This document shows, one piece after another, positions 1-7,807 of a stretch of 10,330 nucleotides of DNA. The notes beneath the pieces were generated by a model. The model was given only the letters and a program-made list of their open reading frames with translations, was not told where the DNA came from and made no database searches. The position numbers were made by a program, and so were the translations under genes. The first letter of the stretch is position 1, and every line of letters begins with the position of its first letter. Source of the stretch: Planctomycetota bacterium (lineage in GTDB: Bacteria; Planctomycetota; UBA1135; UBA2386); NCBI GenBank assembly GCA_020425885.1, contig JAGQRA010000470.1:1-10330 (forward strand), read 5' to 3'.

Positions 1-1148
1 ACCTCGAGTCCCACCGCAATCCGGGCAAGGCCTGGCGCTATCAGCCGCGCGACAAGGACAACGACCTATCGCTCACGACCTGGTGCGTGATGGCCTGCAT
101 GGCCGGGGTGCACGCCGGGCTCGAGGTGCGATCGGAGACCGTGTCCGAAGCGCTGGCCTGGGCCGAAGGCGTGACGACGATCTCGAGCGGGCACTGTGGC
201 TACACCGGCCGTGGCCAGACATCGGCGCGGATGGCCGGGGATTTCCAGGCCCGCTTCCCACCCGAGGCGACCGCCGCGCTGACCGCGGCGGGGATGAACA
301 TGCGCGCCTTGGCCGGCCTGAGTCACGGTGGCGCGCTCGACAAGGCCGCTGCGGAGCTGGTGCTGCAGAAGCCGCCGACGTTCGCATCGAAGGCGGTCGA
401 GGCCTACTACTGGTTCCACGGCAGCGAGGCGATGGCTGCCTTGCCGGATCGCGCCGCGAGCCGGCGCTGGTTCGCGGCGCTCGACCCTGTGCTGCTCGGC
501 GCCCAGCGCGACAAGGGCAGCGAGCGCGGCTCGTGGGATCCGTCGGGGCCCTGGGGCACGTGCGGCGGTCGGGTGTATTCGACGGCGATGGCGGTGCTGG
601 CCCTGTCGAGCCGCTATCGCCTCGGAACCGGAGACCTGGCGATGGTGCTGCCCGACGAGGAGCCGTTCCGCGGCGTGTTCCGCCAGTGGCGCGGCGGGAA
701 GATCGGAGCCGCCCTCGAGGAACTCGATGCCATCGACGCGGCGACGTTGACGCCGCCGCAGCTCGCGGTCGTGGCGCGGGCGCGACGGTGCGCCCGCGTG
801 CAGCTGCATGCCTGCGAGCGGATCACCCTCGATCAGAACACCCTCTACCCCGATGCGATGGAACGGCAGCAGCGCCTCGAGGAGCTCGCCGAGAGCTATG
901 CCGATACCGCGCCCGGCAAGGAGCTCGCCGCCAGCCTGGCGAGGATGCTCGACGATCCGCGCATGCGGGCCGAGATCACGGCCGCGAAGAAGCTCGAGTC
1001 GATCACGGGCAAGCTCGACAAGTCGCGGCTGCCGACTTCGAAGGGCAAACGGTCGTCGCTGCGCAAGAGCCTGGAGAAGCTCATCAAGGCCTATCCTGAG
1101 ACCGAGGCGGCCAAGGCTGCCGGCGGTTGGCTCGTGCTGCTGAAGTGA
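1..1148 (+). CDS. Prenyltransferase/squalene-oxidase-repeat (alpha-toroid) protein, 5' truncated
   Basis: The reading frame is open from the window edge (first full codon at position 3) to TGA at 1146-1148. It gives 381 residues with no N-terminus. Residues 11-35 of the fragment (WRYQPRDKDNDLSLTTWCVMA and following) and about 175-200 (GSWDP, then GGRVYSTAMAVLALSSRYR) are typical of the repeats in terpenoid-cyclase-like alpha/alpha toroids. Many planctomycetes encode secreted proteins of this type with no known enzyme activity. After the last toroid repeat come about 180 residues of helical, TPR-like sequence. These include a Lys-rich stretch and a 'KAYPETEAAKAAGGWL' ending like those seen after TPR-type repeats. 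I see no cyclase DXDD motif in the part present, so a triterpene cyclase role is not supported. The gene converges on the DUF2950-like gene, 32 bp away. The fold is confident; the function is unknown. Confidence 0.8.
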   Translation, partial: LESHRNPGKAWRYQPRDKDNDLSLTTWCVMACMAGVHAGLEVRSETVSEALAWAEGVTTISSGHCGYTGRGQTSARMAGDFQARFPPEATAALTAAGMNMRALAGLSHGGALDKAAAELVLQKPPTFASKAVEAYYWFHGSEAMAALPDRAASRRWFAALDPVLLGAQRDKGSERGSWDPSGPWGTCGGRVYSTAMAVLALSSRYRLGTGDLAMVLPDEEPFRGVFRQWRGGKIGAALEELDAIDAATLTPPQLAVVARARRCARVQLHACERITLDQNTLYPDAMERQQRLEELAESYADTAPGKELAASLARMLDDPRMRAEITAAKKLESITGKLDKSRLPTSKGKRSSLRKSLEKLIKAYPETEAAKAAGGWLVLLK

Positions 1149-1180
1149 CCCTCGTCCGAGCGGTGGCCGCAGTCACGGGT

Positions 1181-2659
1181 TCACTTTGCGGCGGCCCAGG
1201 CCTGACCATCGCTGCCGGCCGAGTCCTTCGCCACCGGACCACAGATGCCCGTCGCGCCCGGTGCGAAGGCCGCCGTCGGCGCCGGGGCCCGATCGTGGCC
1301 GACGTACCTCACGCCACCGTTCGGGCCGCTGTTGCTGACGGCCAAGATGCTGCCCGACTGATTGGTGAAGAACGCGCGCTGGCCCGAATCCGCGTCGGCC
1401 GGCCAGGCGTAGATGCACCAGAACGATTCGCTCCGATCCGGGTCGATCGCGGGATCGGCGCCGGTCCGGTTGCCGGCACCGCCGTCGTCGTCCTCGGCCA
1501 CTGCGGTGCCGTCCGCGGCCGGCAGGAAGATCTGGAACAGGTAGCCGCCGCGTTGGGTGCGGCCGGTCTTGATGTGCGAGAACGCGGCGCTCAGCACCGG
1601 CGGTTGGATCTTGCGCGAGTCGTGACCCCGAACGACGCACTTGCCGGACAGCTCGCCGAACAACCCGTACTCGCCGTGGCCGTCGCCATCGCAATCGATC
1701 ACCGCGCTGGCCTGGCATTGCGCCTGCGCCGAGACGATGTTCTTCAGCGTCGCGATCGCGACCATCTCGTTCTTGGCATTGGCCGCCCGACGGATCGCGG
1801 CTGCGCTCAGCGTGAAGCGGAGCCCGCCCTCGGCCGCCGCGCAGGCGAAGCCGGTGGTGATCCTGGTCTTGCCATCGGCGGTCGTGATCGTCGCCGCCAG
1901 CTCGCGCACGCGCGGGCCGAGCAGCCGGGCGCGGCCGTCGTCGTCGGTGGTGGCGGTGCCGACCGGCCAGGGCCCGTCCGGTAGCTCCGTCTGTGCGGCG
2001 AGCTGGCGGTTTTGCGGCTCGAAGTCGACGGTGAAACCCCGCCATGGTCTGCCGCCCTCGTCGACGAGTTCGACCTTCGCCGCCTTCGCGACCTGTTGCA
2101 GCCAGAGCCAGAAGTGTCCCGAGGTGCTCATCCCGGGTTGGCGCAGCACGTCGTCGAACTTGCCCGACGAGCCGCGGCCGATCGCGAGGCCTGCTTCGAG
2201 GTCCGACTCGTCGTCTTCGTCGAGCTCACAGCACAGGGTCGTGCCGTCCGTGTGGGCCAGCAACCCACGTCGGGTGTCGTCGGTTCGCGCCTCGGGCCAG
2301 GCGAGCAGGAAGATGCCGGCGGCGGCGTTGCCGGAGCGGGTCGCCGTGCATTCGGATTCCTTGTCACGGGTGAAGCAAACGATGCGATAGCCCGATGTCC
2401 GCAGGCCGCCGGGCGGCAGCCGGACCGGCAGCTTGCGGTTCGACGTCGCGCCGGCGATCAGGCGCTGCAGGTGACGCAGCGCGCGCGCCTCCGCCGCCGA
2501 CCAGAGGTCGGCATCGCTGCGGCCGCCGCCGCCGCCGCCTGGGGCCGGCTGCTGCGCCGGCAGGGACGCGCCGCCGAGCAGGGCGCACGACAACGAGAGG
2601 AGCAGGGCAAGGGCCGGTGCCATGGCCGCACTATCGGCCAGGTCGCGCCATCGTCTCAC
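1181..2659 (-). CDS. Secreted DUF2950-like protein with apparent internal repeat
   Basis: This frame encodes 492 residues. An N-terminal signal sequence (hydrophobic core about residues 14-31, then SLPAQQ) predicts export. Residues 40-46 are Gly-rich. Residues 197-285 look like a carboxypeptidase-regulatory or Ig-like beta module (VELVDEGGRPWRGF, then TTDDDGRARLLGP). Residues 295-492 match a planctomycete family resembling DUF2950: AIATLKNIVSAQAQ, an acidic DCDGDGHGEYG loop (322-332) that could bind calcium, RGGYLFQIFLP, WCIYAWP, then FFTNQSGSILAV. Residues 55-145 seem to hold a degenerate second copy of the same arrangement. The ATG at 2659 overlaps the HD-GYP gene by 29 bp. The ATG at 2623 (MAPALALLL) lies 7 bp after that stop and is a good alternative, but its signal peptide would lack the arginines. 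The gene is probably last in the operon. Its function is unknown. Confidence 0.75.
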   Translation of the reverse strand: MRRWRDLADSAAMAPALALLLSLSCALLGGASLPAQQPAPGGGGGGRSDADLWSAAEARALRHLQRLIAGATSNRKLPVRLPPGGLRTSGYRIVCFTRDKESECTATRSGNAAAGIFLLAWPEARTDDTRRGLLAHTDGTTLCCELDEDDESDLEAGLAIGRGSSGKFDDVLRQPGMSTSGHFWLWLQQVAKAAKVELVDEGGRPWRGFTVDFEPQNRQLAAQTELPDGPWPVGTATTDDDGRARLLGPRVRELAATITTADGKTRITTGFACAAAEGGLRFTLSAAAIRRAANAKNEMVAIATLKNIVSAQAQCQASAVIDCDGDGHGEYGLFGELSGKCVVRGHDSRKIQPPVLSAAFSHIKTGRTQRGGYLFQIFLPAADGTAVAEDDDGGAGNRTGADPAIDPDRSESFWCIYAWPADADSGQRAFFTNQSGSILAVSNSGPNGGVRYVGHDRAPAPTAAFAPGATGICGPVAKDSAGSDGQAWAAAK

Positions 2660-4145
2660 GGCTTTTGGCCGATTCGCGGGCGGTGCGGTTGGCGTCCTCG
2701 ATCAGCTCGGGCGACAGGCAGGCGTGCGGTGTCGTCAGCACGGCGTCGCCCTCGTCGAACTCGGGGATGATGACGCAGCGCTCGTGGGTGCTGACCGCGG
2801 CGACGCGGCGCACCTCGCCTTCGACCATCGTGCCGATCACGATGCGGTTGGGCTGATCCGCCGCCAGCGGGGTGTCGCCGGGGCCGACGAGCAGGCGGAC
2901 GATCGGTCGGCTCGGGTCGCCGGATTGGGCGATCACGGCGCCTTCACTGCCATCGTCGAGGACGAGGCGCGTTCCGGTCGGGAACAGGCCGATCGAACGC
3001 ACGAACGCGCGCAGCCAGTCGGGATGGAAGTCCGACTCGTGGCGGAACATCACGGCATAGGCCTCGACCGGGATCAACGCCTTCTTGTAGGGGCGCACCG
3101 AGGTCAGGGCCTCGAAGACGTCGCAGACCCGGATCAGGTGACTGACGCCGCTGAGTCGGATCGGCAGCGCCGCCTGCGGATAGCCGCCGCCGGGGCTCAT
3201 GTGGTGGCAGAACGCGGCGCCGATCGTGCACGGGTCGATGCTGGCGTGCTGCTCGAGCAGCAGCTCGGCGCCGAGCCGCGGATGCTGCGCCATCAGGCGC
3301 CATTCCTCCTGGTCGAGCTTGCCGTTCTTCCACAGGATCTCCTGCGGCACCTTCGACTTGCCGATGTCGTGCATCAGGGCCGCGGTGCCGATGCCGACCA
3401 GCTGCTCGCGGCCGAGGCCGAGCTGGCGGGCGACCTGCAGCGCCAGCAGTGCGACGCGTACCGAGTGCCCGACCGTGAAGCGATCGACGTCGTCCTGGGT
3501 CGCCAGCGCGAGCAGCGAGCTCGGTTCGTCGAGCACGTGCAGGGTCTCCTCGACCAGGCCGGCGGCCTCGTCGATGGCGAGCTCGAGGTCGCGATAGGCG
3601 AGCATGTGGTTCTGCTGCAGGCACTCGGCGAGGTTCTGGTACTGCTGCAGGGCTTCGTCGTCCGCCGGCATCTCGGCGCGGCGGTCGCCCGGGTCGGCCG
3701 GCGTGCCGAGCGTGAACGCGACGTTCTTGATGCCGAACGCGCAGAGCGTGATGTCGCGGCGGCTGCGGCGCAGGGCGTCGCGGTTGTTGTCGAGCAGCAG
3801 CAGGTCGAAGCAACGGTTGACCTCGGCGGCCGAGAGGCCGGGGCGGAACGAGATCTGCGCGATGTCGCGTTCCCGGCATTGGCGCAGCAGGTGACCGGCC
3901 TGCAGGCTCGGCCCCGTCAGCTCCTCGCCTTCGAAGTGGATGGCGTGTTCCGACAGCTGCAGCTTGAGCGGCATGTCGACGCCGCTCGCATTGCAGCGTT
4001 CGAGCGCGCGGACCATGTCGCGCAGCGAGTCCTGCACGAAGTCGCTGCTCTGCGCGTGCAGCCTCCGGTTCTGCGAGGCGGTGACGAAATCGTGCGCGAA
4101 CTCGAGCACCGCGGCATTGATTCGAGCCTGCATCGCCGGGGTCAC
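2631..4145 (-). CDS. HD-GYP domain protein, putative cyclic-di-GMP phosphodiesterase with altered signature
   Basis: This gene encodes 504 residues from GTG at 4145, which overlaps the upstream stop as GTGA. A longer open frame reaching 4763 is rejected because its first 206 residues are Arg/Ala/Pro-rich shadow of the upstream gene. Residues 1-145 resemble the N-terminal alpha/beta domain found in many HD-GYP proteins (LQLSEHAIHFEGEEL, CRERDIAQISFRPGLS). Residues 215-370 form the HD-GYP domain, with H227, H259-D260 (MHDIGK), H288, H314-H315, G321-Y322-P323, D342 and RPYK at 351-354. These would be metal ligands and substrate contacts for hydrolysing cyclic-di-GMP in the cytoplasm. Where the family has HHExxDGxGYP, this protein has HHMSPGGGYP. 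The Glu and the DG are lost and the loop is one residue shorter. Residues 385-450 form the usual C-terminal beta module. No transmembrane segment is visible. Family membership is firm; catalytic activity is uncertain. Confidence 0.88.
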   Translation of the reverse strand: MTPAMQARINAAVLEFAHDFVTASQNRRLHAQSSDFVQDSLRDMVRALERCNASGVDMPLKLQLSEHAIHFEGEELTGPSLQAGHLLRQCRERDIAQISFRPGLSAAEVNRCFDLLLLDNNRDALRRSRRDITLCAFGIKNVAFTLGTPADPGDRRAEMPADDEALQQYQNLAECLQQNHMLAYRDLELAIDEAAGLVEETLHVLDEPSSLLALATQDDVDRFTVGHSVRVALLALQVARQLGLGREQLVGIGTAALMHDIGKSKVPQEILWKNGKLDQEEWRLMAQHPRLGAELLLEQHASIDPCTIGAAFCHHMSPGGGYPQAALPIRLSGVSHLIRVCDVFEALTSVRPYKKALIPVEAYAVMFRHESDFHPDWLRAFVRSIGLFPTGTRLVLDDGSEGAVIAQSGDPSRPIVRLLVGPGDTPLAADQPNRIVIGTMVEGEVRRVAAVSTHERCVIIPEFDEGDAVLTTPHACLSPELIEDANRTARESAKSRETMARPGR

Positions 4146-4744
4146 GGCTGCCTCGTCCCGGCCGGTGTCGCGCCCGTCAGTTCGCGCAGCGCGGCTTCGA
4201 CCTGATGCAGGTTCGTCTCGGTCCGCTCGGCATCGGATCCGGACTCCGTCCGCGGGCCGGCCGCGACCAGTTCGCGCAGGTCCGCCATGGCGCTGTCGAG
4301 CGACTCCGCGGTGATGCCGAAGTCGACGCACAGATGCGATGCGGCCCGGTGGCTGATCGCCGCGTCCTGCGAGCAGCAGGCGTCGGCCAGCACGGCGACG
4401 TACTCGCTGCCGAGATCGGCGAGCAGGTCGAGCCGGACCGGCGGCCGCGCGGCGATTCGTGCCGGCAGCTGGCGCAGCTCCTCGACCGGGATCCGTTCCA
4501 GGCGCCGTTCGGTCTGGTCGGCGGAGGCGGTGATGTGGGCATGGGGCTGCAGCAGCTGGGCGAGCATCGCCTCGGTGGTCTCGGCGAGTCGCATCTCGAG
4601 CATCGGGTCCGTGGCGTCGAACATCGCCGTCGGCAGCGACGACGTCTTCTTGACCTCGGTGTGGACTTCCAGCCGCCAATGCGCGAGCGCTTCGCGGAAG
4701 TCCTGTCCCCCGGCGCCGGGGTCCTTTGGCGCGCGTCCTGACAT
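4142..4744 (-). CDS. Conserved-looking hypothetical protein coupled to the HD-GYP gene
   Basis: This is a 200-residue protein from ATG at 4744, ending in a TGA that shares four bases (GTGA) with the HD-GYP start. I do not recognise a family. The sequence is balanced and protein-like, unlike the Arg-rich competing frame on the same strand. It is mostly helical. Residues 45-70 (MLEMRLAETTEAMLAQLL) and 75-97 are amphipathic. Residues 100-155 read like one or two HEAT-type helical pairs (VRLDLLADLGSEYVAVLAD, then AISHRAASHL). There is no signal peptide or membrane segment, so it is probably cytosolic. The translational coupling suggests it is made in step with the HD-GYP protein and may bind or regulate it. 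That role is inferred from position only. It is the first gene of the minus-strand operon and diverges from the thiolase gene. Confidence 0.7.
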   Translation of the reverse strand: MSGRAPKDPGAGGQDFREALAHWRLEVHTEVKKTSSLPTAMFDATDPMLEMRLAETTEAMLAQLLQPHAHITASADQTERRLERIPVEELRQLPARIAARPPVRLDLLADLGSEYVAVLADACCSQDAAISHRAASHLCVDFGITAESLDSAMADLRELVAAGPRTESGSDAERTETNLHQVEAALRELTGATPAGTRQP

Positions 4745-4832
4745 GCCCCGCTGCTATCGGCAACGGCCGTGCGGGCGATGAAGTCAGCTGAAGGTTGCTT
4801 CATGCGCCACGCCTGGGTTAAGGGATTCCGCC
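4745..4832. promoter_or_regulatory. Divergent promoter region with ATGAAG/CTTCAT inverted repeat
   Basis: This 88-bp gap lies between two divergent starts, so it must carry promoters for both directions. A 6-bp inverted repeat, ATGAAG (4778-4783) and CTTCAT (4798-4803), is separated by 14 bases containing the palindrome CAGCTG. It lies 29-54 bp upstream of the thiolase start and could be an operator. AAGGGA (4820-4825) sits seven bases before the thiolase ATG and is a plausible ribosome binding site, which supports that start. I could not assign convincing -35/-10 elements. Confidence 0.35.
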
Positions 4833-6011
<1,179 letters not shown>

Positions 6012-6012
6012 C

Positions 6013-6022
6013 CCGAGCTCGG
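6013..6022. repeat. 10-bp perfect palindrome after thiolase stop
   Basis: CCGAGCTCGG starts one base after the thiolase stop codon, in the 49-bp gap before the first lipoprotein gene. It has no loop and no T-tract, so it is not a normal intrinsic terminator. It could be a protein-binding site or chance in this GC-rich DNA. The rest of the gap shows no clear signal. Confidence 0.25.
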
Positions 6023-6060
6023 CATCCCGTTCCGAATCCCCGCGACCAACACCCGGTTCG

Positions 6061-6495
6061 ATGAAGAAGCTGCACGCCCTTCTGCTGTTGCCCATCCTGT
6101 CTCTCGCCGGCTGCGGCATCGCCCGCCAGGACTCCAATGAGCCGCTCGATGCCGTGGCGATCCGTTCGCTCGAGCCCGGGGTGACGACGGCGCGTCAGGT
6201 CACGGAGCTGCTCGGGGCGCCGACCGAGGTCGTCCAACTCGGCCGCCGCACGGCCTATCGCTACGACGCGACGACATCGAAGACGGCGTTCCTGTTCCTC
6301 GTCGTGTTCGGCATCGGCAATCAGGACACGCGCAGCGACCGGCTCTGGGTGTTCTTCGACGAGGGCGATCGGATGACCCACTACGGCGCCTCGTTCGCTA
6401 CCCACCACACCCAGTACGCGATGCCGTGGGAGGATGTCCACGAGGCGTCGGACAACGAGTCGCGCGACTCGGCAAGGCCCGGTGTGACGCGGTGA
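6061..6495 (+). CDS. BamE/SmpA-like small lipoprotein
   Basis: This is a 144-residue protein starting at ATG 6061. [18 protein letters not shown] is a textbook lipoprotein signal with lipobox LAGC; the lipidated residue would be C18. The mature part contains [24 protein letters not shown], about residues 34-57. This is the 'G-x-(S/T)-T-x-x-x-V-x-x-x-L-G-x-P' signature of BamE/SmpA-like folds. A beta-rich segment follows (TAYRYDA, then FLFLVVFGI, then [15 protein letters not shown]). The C-terminal 20 residues are polar and probably disordered. Proteins of this fold usually act in the periplasm or at the outer membrane, BamE itself in the outer-membrane protein assembly complex. No other bam gene is present, so only the fold is claimed. 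Its stop overlaps the next lipoprotein gene by four bases, suggesting the two are made together. Cotranscription with the thiolase (49 bp upstream) is possible but unproven. Confidence 0.8.
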   Translation: MKKLHALLLLPILSLAGCGIARQDSNEPLDAVAIRSLEPGVTTARQVTELLGAPTEVVQLGRRTAYRYDATTSKTAFLFLVVFGIGNQDTRSDRLWVFFDEGDRMTHYGASFATHHTQYAMPWEDVHEASDNESRDSARPGVTR

Positions 6496-6932
6496 GGTCG
6501 GTCCGGATGCCACACCTGCCGATCCTCTCCGGGCTGCTGCTGTGCGGGGCGTTGCCGTTGGGATCGTGCACGGTCTACATGCGCTACCGCGTCGACGAAC
6601 CGGTTCCGCCGGCGGCGCTGGCGACGTTGCGGCCCGGGCAGTCGGCGCTCGGTGAGTGTCTCGAAGCCCTCGGCGCGCCCGATCGCGCGTTCGAATACGA
6701 CTGCGACGGCGTGGCCCTGCTCTGGAGCTGGCTCGACACCCACGACTGGAGTTTCGAGGTGCAGGTGCCGGTCTACGACCGGGTCTCGGCCGACTTCCAA
6801 CTCGACCTCAGCAGCGATCGCCGCCAGGGCTGCCTGTTGTGGTTCGGGCCCGATCTCGTGCTCGAGCGCTTCCGGCAGGGCCGCATCGGCGAACTGCTGC
6901 CGGGGCGCTCGCGGCCGAGCGCGGTCGAGTAG
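6492..6932 (+). CDS. Second BamE-like small lipoprotein, coupled to the first
   Basis: This gene encodes 146 residues from GTG at 6492, which overlaps the preceding stop as GTGA. An ATG at 6507 is an alternative start. I prefer GTG because it gives the coupling overlap and puts two arginines before the hydrophobic core. The signal PILSGLLLCGALPLGSC ends in a lipobox-like LGSC, with C26 as the lipidation site. The mature part contains LRPGQSALGECLEALGAPDRAFEYDCDG, the same 'pG-s-x-x-x-x-L-x-x-LGAP' element as the first lipoprotein. Then come ALLWSWLDTHDWSFEVQVPVYD and LLWFGPDLVLERF, predicted beta strands. The two proteins look like diverged paralogues from an old tandem duplication, although outside the LGAP motif they share little. 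The role is unknown; an envelope location is inferred. The gene ends 31 bp from a convergent gene. Confidence 0.72.
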   Translation: MRSVRMPHLPILSGLLLCGALPLGSCTVYMRYRVDEPVPPAALATLRPGQSALGECLEALGAPDRAFEYDCDGVALLWSWLDTHDWSFEVQVPVYDRVSADFQLDLSSDRRQGCLLWFGPDLVLERFRQGRIGELLPGRSRPSAVE

Positions 6933-6933
6933 C

Positions 6934-6960
6934 GGGGCGGGGCAGGTCAGCGCCCCTGCC
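6934..6960. terminator. Possible hairpins between convergent genes
   Basis: The 31-bp gap between two convergent stops holds two mutually exclusive 6-bp stems. GGGGCG (6934-6939) can pair with CGCCCC (6951-6956), and GGCAGG (6941-6946) with CCTGCC (6955-6960). Position suggests a bidirectional terminator, but there is no T-tract on either side, so the call is weak. Confidence 0.3.
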
Positions 6961-6963
6961 GAC

Positions 6964-7335
6964 TCAATGTGCCGGCGGCGTGTGCGGCGCCGCGCTGTTG
7001 CTGCGCCTTCTCTGCAGTTCGATCTGCGCCAGCATCGCGGTCGCCATCGAGCTGCTGCGGAACGACGCCAGGCACGGGATACCGAAGCCGAAGCCCTGCA
7101 TGTCGTTCTGCCACAGCTGTCGGCCGGTCGCCGCGTCGAGGCCGTAGGTGTAGCCCTGCACGGATGCGATCAGGCGGTCCCCGTCCAGCATGACCGCCAC
7201 CGCGCCGCGCCCCTTGGGGGCCTTCCACTGCCAGACGATGGTCCCGTCGTCGCGGCGCAGGCCGGCGACCCGCGAGTTGAAAGCGACGAAGACGAGGTCG
7301 GCGACGGCCGGCGATCGACTGTCCGATGAGTCCAT
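6964..7335 (-). CDS. Small PQQ-like beta-propeller repeat protein
   Basis: This gene encodes 123 residues from ATG at 7335. A further in-frame ATG at 7362 would add MPRPTYPAA, which looks unlike the rest. The segments LVFVAFNSRVAGLRRDDGTIVWQWKAP and YTYGLDAATGRQLWQND are two PQQ-like blade motifs, with the usual 'aLd..tG..lW' pattern. Full PQQ propellers have six to eight blades. Two blades cannot close a propeller, so the protein either oligomerises or forms an open sheet. Small free-standing proteins of this kind are common in planctomycetes as far as I recall. No signal peptide is visible, so it is probably cytosolic and is unlikely to be a quinoprotein dehydrogenase. The tail (QRRRSNSAAPHTPPAH) is low-complexity. 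It lies 58 bp after hepT on the same strand and may be cotranscribed, but a functional link to the toxin-antitoxin pair is not evident. Confidence 0.72.
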   Translation of the reverse strand: MDSSDSRSPAVADLVFVAFNSRVAGLRRDDGTIVWQWKAPKGRGAVAVMLDGDRLIASVQGYTYGLDAATGRQLWQNDMQGFGFGIPCLASFRSSSMATAMLAQIELQRRRSNSAAPHTPPAH

Positions 7336-7393
7336 GGCGGCAGGGTAGGTAGGCCGCGGCATCGCGCAAGGACCGTCGCGTGCGGGCGCGGTG

Positions 7394-7807
7394 TCAATCC
7401 GGGATGGCGAGCAGCAGATCGAGCAGCGTGGCCAGGTCCTTGCGGTGCAAGGTCAGGATCTCGAAGACCCGTTGCGCATCGACACGGTCGTAGAGGTGCA
7501 CGACCCGATTGCGGAACGCGAACAGCGGGGCGTAGCGTTCGGCGCTGCCTTCGGCGAGGTGCCCCTCCTTCTCGAGTAAGGTCAGCACGTCGCGGCTCGT
7601 GGTCGGTGGTGGCAGGCCGAGGCGGCCGAGTCGATACGAGCCGATGTCGATCAGCGCCTGGATCGACGTCTGCAGGCGATGCAGGGCGCTGTCGATGTTG
7701 CGGAAGTCGGCGATGAACTCCTCGTAGCTGGCCTGCGGGATCTGTTCGAGCCGGGTCAGGTTCTCGCGCAGGACGGCCAGCTTCGCTTCGATGCCCCGGC
7801 CGTTCAT
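7394..7807 (-). CDS. hepT: HepT-like HEPN ribonuclease toxin
   Basis: This gene encodes 137 residues from ATG at 7807, which overlaps the mntA stop as ATGA. A longer open frame to 8173 is rejected because its N-terminal part is an Arg/Pro-rich shadow of mntA. The protein is an all-helical HepT (DUF86) domain. The HEPN active-site motif is intact: R99-N-R-V-V-H104-L-Y106 (R-x4-H-x-Y). In characterised HepT toxins the Arg and His form the RNase site, and the Tyr is adenylylated by the partner MntA, which neutralises the toxin. All three residues are present, so the toxin is predicted to be functional and to act in the cytoplasm as a dimer. It is the second gene of the pair, as is common for this family. 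The mechanism is transferred from the family. Confidence 0.9.
   Translation of the reverse strand: MNGRGIEAKLAVLRENLTRLEQIPQASYEEFIADFRNIDSALHRLQTSIQALIDIGSYRLGRLGLPPPTTSRDVLTLLEKEGHLAEGSAERYAPLFAFRNRVVHLYDRVDAQRVFEILTLHRKDLATLLDLLLAIPD

Noticed and set aside
1165..1196. GGCCGC/GCGGCC stem between the two convergent genes as a terminator
   Set aside because: The loop is 20 bases, one arm lies inside a coding sequence and there is no T-tract; such pairs arise often by chance at this GC content.
1127..1984. 285-codon plus-strand open frame antisense to the DUF2950-like gene
   Set aside because: Low-complexity Arg/Ala/Gly-rich product; the minus-strand product has a signal peptide and family motifs.
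2622..4205. 527-codon plus-strand open frame antisense to the HD-GYP gene
   Set aside because: Its composition (Asp/Arg/Val/Gln-rich, no domain) is typical of antisense frames in GC-rich genes, and the opposite strand has clear conserved motifs.
4146..4763. N-terminal extension of the HD-GYP reading frame to an ATG at 4763
   Set aside because: The extra 206 residues are Arg/Ala/Pro-rich and unlike any domain, while the overlapping frame encodes a balanced protein ending in a GTGA overlap with the GTG at 4145.
4795..4823. TTGCTT and TTAAGG, 17 bases apart, as a sigma-70 promoter for the thiolase
   Set aside because: The -10 match is poor and would overlap the ribosome binding site.
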